A stretch of DNA of 64,000 nucleotides from positions 1,240,001-1,304,000 of the forward strand of contig CBDCCX010000006.1 of NCBI GenBank assembly GCA_965215165.1, in the 5' to 3' direction. This stretch comes from JANQRZ01 sp965215165. Lineage in GTDB: Bacteria > Bacteroidota > Rhodothermia > Rhodothermales > JANQRZ01. The translations under genes were made by a program, and so were the position numbers. Shown here in pieces: positions 13,913-23,496 of this stretch. Numbering within the stretch: position 1 is the first letter of the stretch; each line of letters starts with the position of its first letter. The notes below the pieces were generated by a model, which made no database searches, was not told the DNA's origin, and worked only from the letters and a program-made list of their open reading frames with translations.

Positions 13913-16426
13913 GTGAGCCGATCCTCGACTCGCTCCAAAAGCAGAAAGAGCCGCGCCGCTGCCAAAAGCGACGCCGTGCTCGTCTCCCCGCAGCGCAAGA
14001 AGGAAGTTTTCGGCTTGGTGCTGATGGCGCTCGCGCTGCTGCTGACCCTCGCGCTCGTCACCTACAGCCCGGCCGACGACGCCCTCGCCCGCGCCTTCTC
14101 GCTGCGCGACGCCCTCAGCCCGCGCGGGAACGCCGCCGACAACGCGCTCGGACTCGTCGGCGCGACGCTCGCCTACGGCTTGGTCCCGCGCTTCCTCGGC
14201 TACCCCGTCGTGCTCCTCGCCCTGCTGCTCGGCGCGTGGGGCTACGTCTTCTTCCGCCGCCGCCAGACCGTCTTCCTCCCGATCCTGAGCCTGCTCGCGG
14301 TCGTCGTCGTGCTCCTGGCCTCGACCTTCTTCGGCTGGTTCGCCGATGGCTCCGGCGGCACCCTCGCGCTCTGGAGCGGCGACGTCGGCGTGGGCGTGGC
14401 GGGGTGGATGACGCAGCTCTTGGGCGCGACCGGCTCGTTCATCGTGCTCGTCCTGGCCGCCATCGTCGCGCTGCTGCTCATCATCGACCGCGACATCCAG
14501 CTCACGCTCGACCGCGCCGAGGCGTCGGCGGCCTCGCTCCGCAGCACGGCCCAGGAGAAGTGGTCGGCGGCGCGGGCCGCGAGCGCCGAGCGGAAGGAGA
14601 CCCGCGCCGCCCGGACGGCCGAGCGCCGAAAGGCGCGCGAGGCGAGGCAGCGCGAGAAGCTGAAGCAGGCGAAGGGCCGCGAGGACAAGAGAGAGAAGAG
14701 GGAAAAGAGAGAAGGGAAAGAGGAGAGAGAAGAGCGGGAGACGCAGGCACCGATGCCGACACCGCCCGTCATGGCAAACCCGCCGCCGGTGGTAGAGCGA
14801 CCCAAACCCCCAACCTCCAACCCACACCCTCTCACCCACAAAACCGAGCCGACGCTCCACGTCCAGGGGCCGGTCGAGGAAGAGGCCGGCGACCTCGGCG
14901 CGCTCCACGAGCGGCCCGACGCGGCGACGTTGCCCTACGACTTCCCGCCCATCGACCTGCTCGACGAGCCGGACTCCACCGCCGGGGTCGACTACAACGA
15001 GATCGAGGAGAACAAGCGCGTGCTGCTCGACAAGCTCGAGACCTACAAGGTCGAGATCACCGAGATCAACGCCGTCGTCGGGCCGACGGTGACGCGCTAC
15101 GAGCTGACGCCGGCACCGGGCGTCCGCATCAGCCGCATCACCGCGCTCGAGGACGACCTCGCGATGGCGATGGCCGCACCCGGCATCCGCATCCTCGCCC
15201 CGATCCCCGGCAAGTCCGCCATCGGGGTCGAGATCCCGAACCGGCACCGCGAGCTGGTCCGCCTCCGCAGCGTCCTCGGCACGGCGCGCTTCACCGAGGC
15301 GGGGATGGACCTGCCGGTCGCGCTCGGCAAGAACATCCAGGGCGAGGTCTCGATCGAGGACCTCGCCCGGATGCCGCACCTGCTGATCGCCGGGGCGACG
15401 GGCGCGGGCAAGTCGGTCGGCCTCAACGGCCTCGTGGTCGGCCTGCTCTTCGCGTGCCACCCGGCGAACCTCAAGTTCGTGATGATCGACCCGAAGAAGA
15501 TCGAGCTCGGGCCGTACCAGGTGCTGCTCGACCACTACCTCGCGCTCCCCGAGGACGCCGAGGACCCGATCATCACCGACTTTACGCAGGCCGCGGGCGT
15601 GCTCAAGTCCTGCGAGCGCGAGATGGAGACCCGCTACGACCTGCTCGCCGAGGCGGGCGTGCGCGGCATCAAGGAGTACAACGACAAGGTCCGCACCGGC
15701 GGCCTCTCCGCCGACGACAACCACCGGCACCTCCCCTACCTGGTCGTCATCATCGACGAGCTGGCCGACCTGATGATGACGAGCGGCAAGGACGTCGAGC
15801 CGCCCATCGCCCGGCTCGCGCAGATGGCGCGGGCCGTCGGCATCCACCTGGTGCTCGCCACGCAGCGGCCGAGCGTGGACGTCATCACGGGCCTCATCAA
15901 GGCCAACTTCCCCAGCCGCATCGCCTTCCAGACCTCGTCCAAGATCGACAGCCGGACCATCCTCGACAGCGGCGGCGCGCAGCAGCTCGTCGGCAATGGC
16001 GACCTGCTCTACATGAACGGCAGCCGGATGGAGCGGCTGCAAGGGCCGTTCGTCTCCAACACCGAGATCGAGCGCGTGGTCAAGCACGTCGGTGCCCAGA
16101 AGGGCGCGGGACCGTACCTGCTGCCGCCGCTCGACACCGGCGAGGACAGCGGCGTGCTCGGCCCGACGAGTGAGGAGGACCGCGACGACCTGTTCGAGGA
16201 CGCCGCAAAGGTGATCGTCCGCAGCCAGCAGGGCTCGGTGTCGCTGCTTCAGCGCAAGCTCTCGGTCGGCTACACGCGGGCGGCGCGGATCGTGGACCAG
16301 CTCGAGGACGCGGGGATCGTCGGCCCGTTCGAGGGGTCGAAGGCGCGCGACGTGCTCGTCGGCGACCAGGAGGCGCTGGAGGCGCTGCTCCACGGCGAGC
16401 CAGAAGAGCTGGAGGACGGAGAGTAG
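13913..16426 (+). CDS. ftsK: DNA translocase FtsK
   Basis: About 837 residues with GTG start at 13913. The N-terminus has several membrane helices (residues about 23-200), a charged Lys/Arg/Glu-rich linker (residues about 225-280) and a Pro-rich section. The motor follows with Walker A GATGAGKS (about 494-501), then Walker B VIIDELADLM, and LATQRPSVDVITGLIKANFP. The C-terminal winged-helix gamma domain reads SVSLLQRKLSVGYTRAARI. FtsK anchors at the division septum, pumps chromosome DNA and activates XerCD. Upstream ORF sequence is not FtsK-like, so the start is placed just ahead of the first helix. The linker DNA is an extremely purine-rich GAGA tract. Confidence 0.93.
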   Translation: MSRSSTRSKSRKSRAAAKSDAVLVSPQRKKEVFGLVLMALALLLTLALVTYSPADDALARAFSLRDALSPRGNAADNALGLVGATLAYGLVPRFLGYPVVLLALLLGAWGYVFFRRRQTVFLPILSLLAVVVVLLASTFFGWFADGSGGTLALWSGDVGVGVAGWMTQLLGATGSFIVLVLAAIVALLLIIDRDIQLTLDRAEASAASLRSTAQEKWSAARAASAERKETRAARTAERRKAREARQREKLKQAKGREDKREKREKREGKEEREERETQAPMPTPPVMANPPPVVERPKPPTSNPHPLTHKTEPTLHVQGPVEEEAGDLGALHERPDAATLPYDFPPIDLLDEPDSTAGVDYNEIEENKRVLLDKLETYKVEITEINAVVGPTVTRYELTPAPGVRISRITALEDDLAMAMAAPGIRILAPIPGKSAIGVEIPNRHRELVRLRSVLGTARFTEAGMDLPVALGKNIQGEVSIEDLARMPHLLIAGATGAGKSVGLNGLVVGLLFACHPANLKFVMIDPKKIELGPYQVLLDHYLALPEDAEDPIITDFTQAAGVLKSCEREMETRYDLLAEAGVRGIKEYNDKVRTGGLSADDNHRHLPYLVVIIDELADLMMTSGKDVEPPIARLAQMARAVGIHLVLATQRPSVDVITGLIKANFPSRIAFQTSSKIDSRTILDSGGAQQLVGNGDLLYMNGSRMERLQGPFVSNTEIERVVKHVGAQKGAGPYLLPPLDTGEDSGVLGPTSEEDRDDLFEDAAKVIVRSQQGSVSLLQRKLSVGYTRAARIVDQLEDAGIVGPFEGSKARDVLVGDQEALEALLHGEPEELEDGE

Positions 16427-16427
16427 C

Positions 16428-17612
16428 ATGATTGAGAATAGAACGACGGGGTCCCCTACTCCATCCTCCATCCTCCACCTTCCATCCCCTAGCCCGACCC
16501 TCGGCATCCTCGGCGGCGGGCAGCTCGGGCGGATGACGGCGCTCGCGGCGGTCCCGCTCGGCGTGCGCCTCCGGTTCCTCATCCCGAAGCCGTCCGGCTC
16601 GGTCGAGGGCCTGGGCGAGGTGACCGTCGCCGACTGGACCGACCGCGCCGTGCTGCGCGCCTGGGCGAAAGGTTGCACTGCAATAACGGTAGAGAGCGAG
16701 TGGGCACCGGCCGACGTCCTCGCCGAGGTGCTGCCCGACGGGACTGCGCTCTGGCCCGCGCCCGAGACGCTCCGCCTCATCCGCCACAAGGGCCGGCAGA
16801 ACCAAGCCCTCGCCGAGGCCGGCCTCCCGCTCCCACCGTTTCGCTGCTGCCCGACCCTGGAAGACGCCCTCGGCGCGGCCGGCGACTTCGGCTATCCGGT
16901 CGTGCTCAAGCAGTACACCCACTCGTACGACGGCTACGGCAACGCAACGGCTCGCACGCCGGACGAGTTGAGTGCCGCCTGGCCCGACCTCGCCGACGAC
17001 GACGGCCTCCTCGTCGAAGCCTTCGTCGCGTTCCGGCAGGAGCTGACCGTCCTCGTGGCGCGGCACCCGGACGGGGCGCACGTCACCTATCCCCTCGCCT
17101 ACACCGAGCAGCGCGAGCACCGCTGCCACGCCGTCGTCGTCCCGGCGGACGTTTCAGAGGCGACGGCGGAAGAGGCGCGGTGGGTCGGCCTTGAAGCAGT
17201 CAAGGCCGTCGGCGGGGTCGGGGTGACGGCGGTCGAGCTGTTCGAGACGGAGAGCGGTGAGATTCTGGTCAACGAGCTGGCCCCGCGCCCGCACAACACG
17301 GGACACTACTCGATCGAGGCGTGCCACACGTCGCAGTTCGAGAACCACGCCCGCGCCGTGCTCGGCTGGCCCCTCGGCGACCCGAGCCTCCGCGTGCCGG
17401 TCGCGGTGATGGTCAACGTCCTCGGCGAGCGCGAGGGCGAGGTCCGCCCCGTCATCGATGCTGCCCTCGGCGTTCCGGGCGTGGGCGTCCATCTCTACGG
17501 CAAGGCGCACGTCCGCCCCAAACGCAAGATGGGCCACGTCACCGCGACGGGCACCGACGCCGCCGAAACCCGCACCCGCGCCGAGCGCGCCGCCGGGCTG
17601 ATCCACTTATAA
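16428..17612 (+). CDS. purK: N5-carboxyaminoimidazole ribonucleotide synthase
   Basis: The 394-residue protein is a full-length ATP-grasp enzyme of purine synthesis. LGILGGGQLGRMTALAA marks the N-terminal nucleotide-binding loop, ESEWAPADVL follows, and the ATP-grasp region holds YPVVLKQYTHSYDGYGN and ELAPRPHNTGHYSIEAC. It converts AIR and bicarbonate with ATP into N5-CAIR. The ATG lies 2 bp after the ftsK stop, so translation is probably coupled. The first 25 residues are a non-conserved Ser/Pro-rich extension encoded by a pyrimidine-rich CCATCCTCCA-type repeat. purE follows 90 bp downstream. Confidence 0.95.
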   Translation: MIENRTTGSPTPSSILHLPSPSPTLGILGGGQLGRMTALAAVPLGVRLRFLIPKPSGSVEGLGEVTVADWTDRAVLRAWAKGCTAITVESEWAPADVLAEVLPDGTALWPAPETLRLIRHKGRQNQALAEAGLPLPPFRCCPTLEDALGAAGDFGYPVVLKQYTHSYDGYGNATARTPDELSAAWPDLADDDGLLVEAFVAFRQELTVLVARHPDGAHVTYPLAYTEQREHRCHAVVVPADVSEATAEEARWVGLEAVKAVGGVGVTAVELFETESGEILVNELAPRPHNTGHYSIEACHTSQFENHARAVLGWPLGDPSLRVPVAVMVNVLGEREGEVRPVIDAALGVPGVGVHLYGKAHVRPKRKMGHVTATGTDAAETRTRAERAAGLIHL

Positions 17613-17629
17613 CCTGATCCACTTATAAC
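17598..17629 (+). repeat. 16-bp tandem duplication at the end of purK
   Basis: CTGATCCACTTATAAC occurs twice in direct succession (17598-17613 and 17614-17629). The first copy contains the purK stop codon. It looks like a recent slippage or repair duplication. Confidence 0.85.
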
Positions 17630-17632
17630 CCC

Positions 17633-17658
17633 GTAGGGGCGACCCTCGTGGTCGCCCC
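17633..17658. repeat. GTAGGGGC-family hairpin between purK and purE
   Basis: GGGGCGACC (17636-17644) and GGTCGCCCC (17650-17658) form a 9-bp stem around CTCGT, preceded by GTA. It shares the GTAGGGGCGA start with the palindrome at 10333-10394. Confidence 0.75.
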
Positions 17659-17702
17659 GGACGCAAGCGAGCACAAGACCCGCCTCTACGCACCCCGCAC
17701 CC

Positions 17703-18206
17703 ATGACCTCTGACCCTACGCCCCTCGTCGGCATCGCGATGGGCAGCGAGTCCGACCTCCCGACGATGCAGGCCGCCGCCGACGTGCTCGCCGACTTCGG
17801 CGTGCCGTTCGAGATGCGCGTGCTCTCGGCGCACCGGACGCCCGGCCGGATGACGGAGTGGGCGACGACGGCGCGCGCGCGCGGGCTGCGGGTGATCGTG
17901 GCGGGTGCGGGGGGCGCGGCGCACCTGCCGGGGATGATTGCGGCGAGCACGACGCTGCCCGTCGTCGGGGTGCCCGTCAAGACCTCGGCGCTCAGCGGCC
18001 TCGACTCGCTGCTGTCGATCGTGCAGATGCCCGGCGGCGTGCCGGTCGCCACGGTCGCCATCGGGCAGGCGAAGAACGCGGGGCTGCTGGCCGTCCAGAT
18101 TCTCGCGGTCACCGACGAGGCCCTGGCCCACGAGCTGGCCGCCTTCCGAGCCGCCGAGGTCGAGCGCGTCGAGGCGATGGACGAGCGCGTGCAAGGGGAC
18201 GCGTAA
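17703..18206 (+). CDS. purE: N5-CAIR mutase
   Basis: The 167-residue protein is class I PurE. It reads GIAMGSESDLPTMQAAADVL with the SDLP phosphate loop, VLSAHRTPGRMTEWA with the catalytic His, then AGAGGAAHLPGMIAA and VPVKTSALSGLDSLLSIVQMP. It rearranges N5-CAIR to CAIR, the step after PurK, and the two genes are adjacent on the same strand. The length is normal. A short hairpin follows the stop codon and probably ends the ftsK-purK-purE transcript. Confidence 0.96.
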   Translation: MTSDPTPLVGIAMGSESDLPTMQAAADVLADFGVPFEMRVLSAHRTPGRMTEWATTARARGLRVIVAGAGGAAHLPGMIAASTTLPVVGVPVKTSALSGLDSLLSIVQMPGGVPVATVAIGQAKNAGLLAVQILAVTDEALAHELAAFRAAEVERVEAMDERVQGDA

Positions 18207-18226
18207 GGGCGAACGGCGTTCGCCCT
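18206..18226 (+). terminator. Hairpin after purE
   Basis: AGGGCGAACG and CGTTCGCCCT pair over 10 bp with one loop base, starting at the purE stop codon and lying between convergent genes. There is no T-run. It is also related to the dispersed GGGCGAACG palindromes. Confidence 0.5.
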
Positions 18227-18258
18227 GGCCGGCCTCGACGCTTTGGCCTACGAACAGG

Positions 18259-20688
18259 TCACTCCAAAAACAGGTCGCGGCTGCGTTCGGCGGTTTCGCC
18301 GGTGAGGGTGTCGCGCACGCGGAGGGCGAGGGTGTACAGCCCCGGCTCCTGGTCGGCGGCGTCGAGGAGCGTGTAGGTCGCGTCGTCCGGCCCGGTGCCG
18401 CCGGCCTCGAACTCGACCGAGACGCCGCCGTCGTCCCCGCCGAAGAGGTTCTTGGCGAGCTTCACGAGTCCGCGCGCCGTGTCCTTCGCCCGAAGGACGA
18501 TCTCCACGCTGTACTGGTTCTGGCCGTCGGCGTTCTGGTCGAGGCCGTAGGTCTCGAAGTAGACGTAGATCGGCTGGCGGCGGGCGAAGACGCTCCACGG
18601 GGCCGGCTCGATCACGAAATCGCCCCGGCGGACGCGGCCGGCCTGCACGCCGTTCTGGCCGGGCTGGAACGCCTCCTCGACCTGGTAGGCCAGCATCAGG
18701 TCGCTGACGGCGAAGCCCTCGGCGAAGTCGGGCACGGTTAGGTCGCGGCGCTGCGCGGCCTCGGCCCCGCCGCCGGCCGTCTCGAACTCGACCGAGACCG
18801 TCGCCGGCCCCGGCTGCGCGGTCAAGGGCTGCGTGTCGGTCCACAGCGTGGCCTCCTCGAACGCCTCGACCTGGCTCGTCTTGAGGCCGTAGAGCGTCCG
18901 GCGGCGCTCTGCCACCACCTCTCGGTCGCCGTCGATGACGAAGGTGCCCGTGCGGACGGTCAGGTTGACCAAGTCCCCGCCGAGGTCGACCTCCGAGCCG
19001 AGCGGAATGCCGTAGCTGACGTAGAGGTCGGCGGCCCCGGCCTCACCCTTGAAGGCGCTGACGAGGTACGGGATGCGGACGGCGCGGCCCGGCGGCGTGT
19101 ACTCGTAGCGCTCGGGCTGCTTGCGGAAGGTCCGGCGCGCGATCATCTCGTAGTCCATCGCTTCGGCGAAGCGGACATCGGCGTCCGCGAAGAAGTCCGC
19201 CGGGGGCGAGTAGAGGCGGTACTCGCCGTTGCGGAAGGGATCCTCGAAGACGAACTTGAAGTCGCCGTAGTCCCATACGTTGAAGAGGTTCGAGCGGTCA
19301 GCCATGTCGAAGCGCGGGCCGAACTGCCGTCCGGACTCGGTGCCCTGAGCGATCTTGGCGAGGCCGAAGCCGGCGATGACCTCGCCGAAGTCGCCGGTGA
19401 TGGTGACGTCGGAGAGCGGCGGGCCGTAACGGACCACGAGGCGGCCGCGCTGGGTCTCCCACCCGCGGAGGTCGACGTCGGGCGCGGCGTAGAGCAGGTC
19501 GGCGTGGACGAGGCGGGCGTAGTGCTCGAGGCGGCGCTCGTTGTAGGGCGTGAGGTAGCGAGGGTCCTGGCTGGTCCAGAAGCGCTCGGCGAAACCGGCA
19601 GGGTCGACGCGGTGGCGGGCCTGGTCCTCGTCGGAGAGGATGAGCGAGAGGTCCTCGAAGGCGGCACGCTCGGCGGGGTCCATGACCTCTAGCGCCTGCT
19701 CGAAGCTCTTCGCCGCCGCCTCGCTCCGGCCGAGGCGCTGATTGACCAAGCCGAGATAGGCCCACATTTCGGCGTCCTCAGGAAAGAAAACGAGCATCTG
19801 GCCGAGCATCCTGAGCGCGTCGCCGTAGTCTTCGTTGAGCGTGTAGACTCGCATCAGGTGGCCGTAGACCGGACGGCGACGGGGGTCGTACTCGAGCGCC
19901 GTGCGAAGGTGGCCGATTGCCGCCTCGTAGGCCCGGTCGGCGCGGCCACTGAGGTCGAGCACACCGGCCCCCTGGGAGGCGAGTGTGGCAATATTGAAGC
20001 GGTCAGTGAGGTCGATGATCTGGCCGGCTCCGCCGAAGTCGGTCGGCGAAACCGGGTCTGGGGAGACGATGTCATCGGCGTTGGAATCGGGATCGGCACC
20101 CTGAATGATCAGCTCGCCGCTCTCGCCCTCGGGGTCGTCGGCGAAGTCCAGGCGGTTGCCGGGCAGCTCCAAGGTCGGCAGGGCGACGGCGTTGCGGTAC
20201 TGCCAGAAGTCGCGGATGTAGGAGGCGCCGAGCTCTTCGTGGGCAAAGGCGTTCGTCGAGTCGACAGCGAGGATTTGCTCGGCGAGCGCCCGGCGCTGCT
20301 CATGCTGGATCAGCTCAGCCATGTTGTTCCACGCCGGTAGCCGAAGCTGCTGCAACTCGGCCACCATGAACTCGACGTTGTCGGGATCGAGCCGGCGGGC
20401 AGTGCCGATGGCGTCGCCGGCCGCGCCCTTGTCGAAGAGCGGGGTCTCGTAGTACAGGCGCGAGAGCATGTAGTGCGCCTCGGCGTTCTCGGCGTCGGCG
20501 GCGATGGCCTGGTCGAGGGCAGCGCGGGCAGCCTCGTACTCTTCGGCGCGGAAGGCTTCGATGCCGGCTTCGAGGGCCTGCTGTGAAGCGCTCACCGCCG
20601 GGCTCGTTGCGGTGGGCGTCTCCTGCGCCTGGGCCGGCAGGGCGAGCGCGAACAGCAGAGCGGCGGCGTAGATCGGGGACGTGGTCAT
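18259..20688 (-). CDS. Secreted GWxTD-domain TPR protein
   Basis: The 809-residue protein has a signal peptide (MTTSPIYAAALLFALALPAQ). TPR helices follow from about residue 35 to 130 and again near 260-330. The GWxTD-type core follows, with FWTSQDPRYLTPYNERRLEH and later WDYGDFKFVFEDPFRNGEY. The C-terminus ends RSRDLFLE. GWxTD proteins are found in Bacteroidota, Acidobacteria and relatives; their function is unknown. A paralogue lies upstream (20774-22831), 85 bp away on the same strand. Probably periplasmic or surface-attached. Confidence 0.87.
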   Translation of the reverse strand: MTTSPIYAAALLFALALPAQAQETPTATSPAVSASQQALEAGIEAFRAEEYEAARAALDQAIAADAENAEAHYMLSRLYYETPLFDKGAAGDAIGTARRLDPDNVEFMVAELQQLRLPAWNNMAELIQHEQRRALAEQILAVDSTNAFAHEELGASYIRDFWQYRNAVALPTLELPGNRLDFADDPEGESGELIIQGADPDSNADDIVSPDPVSPTDFGGAGQIIDLTDRFNIATLASQGAGVLDLSGRADRAYEAAIGHLRTALEYDPRRRPVYGHLMRVYTLNEDYGDALRMLGQMLVFFPEDAEMWAYLGLVNQRLGRSEAAAKSFEQALEVMDPAERAAFEDLSLILSDEDQARHRVDPAGFAERFWTSQDPRYLTPYNERRLEHYARLVHADLLYAAPDVDLRGWETQRGRLVVRYGPPLSDVTITGDFGEVIAGFGLAKIAQGTESGRQFGPRFDMADRSNLFNVWDYGDFKFVFEDPFRNGEYRLYSPPADFFADADVRFAEAMDYEMIARRTFRKQPERYEYTPPGRAVRIPYLVSAFKGEAGAADLYVSYGIPLGSEVDLGGDLVNLTVRTGTFVIDGDREVVAERRRTLYGLKTSQVEAFEEATLWTDTQPLTAQPGPATVSVEFETAGGGAEAAQRRDLTVPDFAEGFAVSDLMLAYQVEEAFQPGQNGVQAGRVRRGDFVIEPAPWSVFARRQPIYVYFETYGLDQNADGQNQYSVEIVLRAKDTARGLVKLAKNLFGGDDGGVSVEFEAGGTGPDDATYTLLDAADQEPGLYTLALRVRDTLTGETAERSRDLFLE

Positions 20689-20773
20689 GGCGAGGTCTCG
20701 GTTCTGATGGGGCAGTGTACCGGCAGCGGACCGGACGGGTTCGGGCGGGACGCCGTCTCGGCAGGAAGTTTCC

Positions 20774-22831
20774 TCACTCGAAAAACAGGTCCGTCGTGCG
20801 GGTTCGTGTGTACCCCGAGACGAGGTCGCGCAGGCGGAGGGTGAGGACGTGCGGGCCGGGCTGCGGCGGGGGGTCGAGCAGGACGTAGTCGCCGAAGCTG
20901 CGCGATGGGCTGCTCGCCTCGAACTCGACGGCCACGCCGCGCGCCTCCCCGGCGAACAGGCGGCGCGCGAGCCTTTTCAGGCCCGTCGCAGGCGTCGGCC
21001 GGAGGGCGACCTCGACGGCGTAGCGGCTCCCACCGGCGGCGTCCGGGGCGAGGTCGTAGCCCTCGAAGTAGAGGTAGACCGGCTGCCCGGCGGCGAACCG
21101 CGCGCCCGGCGCAGGCACGATCTCCAACCCGCCCCGCCGGAGTCCCGCCGCCGCACCGTGTGCGTCGTCAACGAGGACGGCCGGCAGCAGGTCGCTCAGC
21201 GCGAAGCCGCCGCGATAGGCGGGCACCGCGAGCGCCGCCCGCTCGAACCCGACCACCCCGGGGGCCTCGGTCTCGACGGCTAGCTCGTACGCCCCCGGCG
21301 CAGCGCGCAGCGTGAACGCATCGCCCGGCCCGTCGCGGCGCGCCTCGGCGACGACCGCGCCGTCGGCATCGAGCAGGAACGCGCCGGCTCGTCCGCCCAC
21401 CCGGTTCGGCGCTCCGTAGGCCACGACGATCTCTGTTCGGCCGCTCTCGCCCCGAAACGTCGCCGTCCCGTAGGGCACGTCGACCCGGCCCGGCGGGGCA
21501 TACTCGAACCGCTCGGGCGTCCGGGCGAAGAGGCTGCGGGCGCGCGTTGCCTCGTCCTCGCCCGCCGCCGAGCTTTGGAAGTGGTACTCGCCGTCGCGGA
21601 AGGCGTCCTCGAAGAGGAGCGTGAACTCGCCGTAGACCCATCGGCTGTAGCGGCTGAAGTCCTTGCCCACGGAATCGTTGGCGAGCCAGCTCGCCTGCAC
21701 GCGCGGCAGCCCGTAGCGGACCGCGACCTCACCGCGCGTCGACTCCCACCCTCGACGCCCACCGGTCTCCGCCCCTTCGGCGAAGAGCAGATCGGCGAGC
21801 ACGAGGCGGGCGCGGTGCTCCAGGCGGCGCTCGTTCTCGGGCGTCAGCAGGCGCGGGTCGCGGCGCTGCCAAAAGCGCGCGGCGAACCCGGACGAGTCGG
21901 CGGCGAATGCCTCCTCGTCGTCGCGACCCACGAACAGGGCGATGCTCTCGAAGGCCCGGCGCTGCGCCTCGGGCATAGCGTCGAGGGCAGCCGCGAAGGC
22001 CCGGTCGGCGGCGGCGGTGTGCCCGAGGCGGTAGTGGGCGAGGCCGAGCGCTAGGTCGGCGTCCGGGTCGGCGGGGTGGGCAGCCTTCATCCGGCGGGCG
22101 GCGGCGGCGAGGGCCGCGTCGTCCCCCGTGGTGGCGGCCGTGCGGAGTGCGAGGCGGTGCGCCGAGGCGCGGTCCGGCTCGGCGTCGAGGGCGCGGCCGA
22201 GGTGCTCGCTCACGCGCGCCAGGGCGCCGTTGGCAGCGCCACTCATCCCCCGCTCGGCGGTTCGGTCCCACCGGCCCTGCCGCTCGGCGATGCCGCGCCG
22301 CCAGTCGAACTCGAGGAGATACCCGAGCGCCCGCTCCTCGTGGGCGACGGCGCTCGCCGGGTCGAGCGCGAGAATCCGGCGGGCGAGCCTAGCGCGCCGG
22401 CTGTCGGTTAGGCTGAAGGCCCGCTCCTCGCTCAGCTCGCGCTGGAGCTGCCGGAGCCGGGTCTCGAGGTAGCGCGGACCGTCCGGGGCCATCGCGATGG
22501 CCCGCTCGGCGTGGTGCCGTGCGCGGCGTTCGTCGCGCAGCGGGCCAGGCCGCCCGTAGGCGAGCGCGAGCAGGTGGTGCGCCTCCGCGTTCTTCCGGTC
22601 TCGCCCGACCGTCTCCTCGGCGAGCGCCACGGCCGCACTCAGATCGCCTCGTTCGTAGGCGACGGTAGCCTCTGCGATGGCAGCCTCTGCGATGGCAGCC
22701 TCTGCGATGGCAGCCTCTGCGATGGCAGCCTCTGCGATGGCAGCCTCTGCGATGAGCTCGGCCCCGCTCGGCGACTGTGCCGGAGCGGCGACCGGGAGCA
22801 GCACGAGGGCCAGAAGCAGCGGGCAGCGCAT
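20774..22831 (-). CDS. Secreted GWxTD-domain protein, paralogue of the preceding gene
   Basis: About 685 residues from an ATG at 22831 with a signal peptide (MRCPLLLALVLLPVAAPAQ). A 15-bp tandem repeat immediately after encodes repeated AIAEA units and so a helical spacer of variable length. TPR segments follow, then the GWxTD core FWQRRDPRLLTPENERRLEH and WVYGEFTLLFEDAFRDGEY, ending TRTTDLFFE. The same layout and similar motifs as the 809-residue protein show a gene duplication. Function unknown; probably periplasmic. The extra upstream frame to 22936 looks non-coding and was left out. Confidence 0.85.
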   Translation of the reverse strand: MRCPLLLALVLLPVAAPAQSPSGAELIAEAAIAEAAIAEAAIAEAAIAEAAIAEATVAYERGDLSAAVALAEETVGRDRKNAEAHHLLALAYGRPGPLRDERRARHHAERAIAMAPDGPRYLETRLRQLQRELSEERAFSLTDSRRARLARRILALDPASAVAHEERALGYLLEFDWRRGIAERQGRWDRTAERGMSGAANGALARVSEHLGRALDAEPDRASAHRLALRTAATTGDDAALAAAARRMKAAHPADPDADLALGLAHYRLGHTAAADRAFAAALDAMPEAQRRAFESIALFVGRDDEEAFAADSSGFAARFWQRRDPRLLTPENERRLEHRARLVLADLLFAEGAETGGRRGWESTRGEVAVRYGLPRVQASWLANDSVGKDFSRYSRWVYGEFTLLFEDAFRDGEYHFQSSAAGEDEATRARSLFARTPERFEYAPPGRVDVPYGTATFRGESGRTEIVVAYGAPNRVGGRAGAFLLDADGAVVAEARRDGPGDAFTLRAAPGAYELAVETEAPGVVGFERAALAVPAYRGGFALSDLLPAVLVDDAHGAAAGLRRGGLEIVPAPGARFAAGQPVYLYFEGYDLAPDAAGGSRYAVEVALRPTPATGLKRLARRLFAGEARGVAVEFEASSPSRSFGDYVLLDPPPQPGPHVLTLRLRDLVSGYTRTRTTDLFFE
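22666..22755 (-). repeat. Six-copy 15-bp tandem repeat inside the GWxTD gene
   Basis: CAGCCTCTGCGATGG is repeated, four copies being exact (22681-22740) and the outer two slightly altered. Since 15 is a multiple of three, copy number changes alter only the length of an Ala-Ile-Ala-Glu-Ala spacer next to the signal peptide. Confidence 0.9.
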
Positions 22832-22978
22832 GGTGGGCAGCGAGAGTCCGGGAGACGATAGGATCTTCCCTTCCGCCGCGCAAGGCAAGCGTCGCCCGCC
22901 GAACGGTCGAAACGCGAGGCGAAAGCGTAGAACCAACAGCCTGGACGGCTCCTCAGTTTGCGAGATGTGCTCGCGCCC

Positions 22979-23320
22979 TCAGGCGGCAGGAGCGATCCAC
23001 GAGGTGCAGTACCCGCCGGGATTGATAGGACCCTTGACGAGCGTGCACCCCCCGCAGGCCGCGTCCTCGGCCGGAGCCAGCCAGAAGCGGCAGTTGTCGC
23101 ACCGCTTCTCGGGGAGCGGCGTCTGCTCGACGTAGTTGAAGGTCCGTCGCGTTTGGGCCTCCGCCGGGGTGAGGCCGCTCACGTCGGAGCACACGCCTCC
23201 AGCCTCGGTCTCGGCGGTGGGGCGGCCGGAGTCGCCGCAGGCGCTTAGGACGGAGCCGGCCGCCCCGAGGGCAGCGCAGCGGAGGAGGAAGTCGCGGCGG
23301 GAGACGGAGAGGTCGGGCAT
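22979..23320 (-). CDS. High-potential iron-sulfur protein with Tat signal
   Basis: About 113 residues. The N-terminus has a Tat-type SRRDFLLRCAALGAAG signal, with LSAC also allowing a lipoprotein site. The mature part has the HiPIP cysteines: CDNC followed by FWLAPAEDAACGGC and GGYCTSW, giving the C-x2-C...C...C pattern that binds a 4Fe-4S cluster. HiPIPs carry electrons in the periplasm to a reaction centre or oxidase. The ATG at 23320 is preferred over a GTG three codons upstream. A single gene, divergent from fxsA. Confidence 0.9.
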   Translation of the reverse strand: MPDLSVSRRDFLLRCAALGAAGSVLSACGDSGRPTAETEAGGVCSDVSGLTPAEAQTRRTFNYVEQTPLPEKRCDNCRFWLAPAEDAACGGCTLVKGPINPGGYCTSWIAPAA

Positions 23321-23496
23321 GAGCAGCACGAGTTGGAGAAAGGTTGGTCAACCTGAAGGCTACGAACGCATGGGGAGCTCGGCCGGTTCTTTTTGCCGCG
23401 CCGCGTCGGTGGTGCTCCACTAGCCGTGCTCCACCGGCCGGGATCAATCGCTCGGGGGCGCGTTCAACCCGACCTGCTGCCCACTCTGTCTCTGCC

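Noticed and set aside
13700..16789. Long minus-strand open frame antisense to ftsK
   Set aside because: A GC-rich shadow frame with no recognisable domain, fully overlapping the clear ftsK gene.
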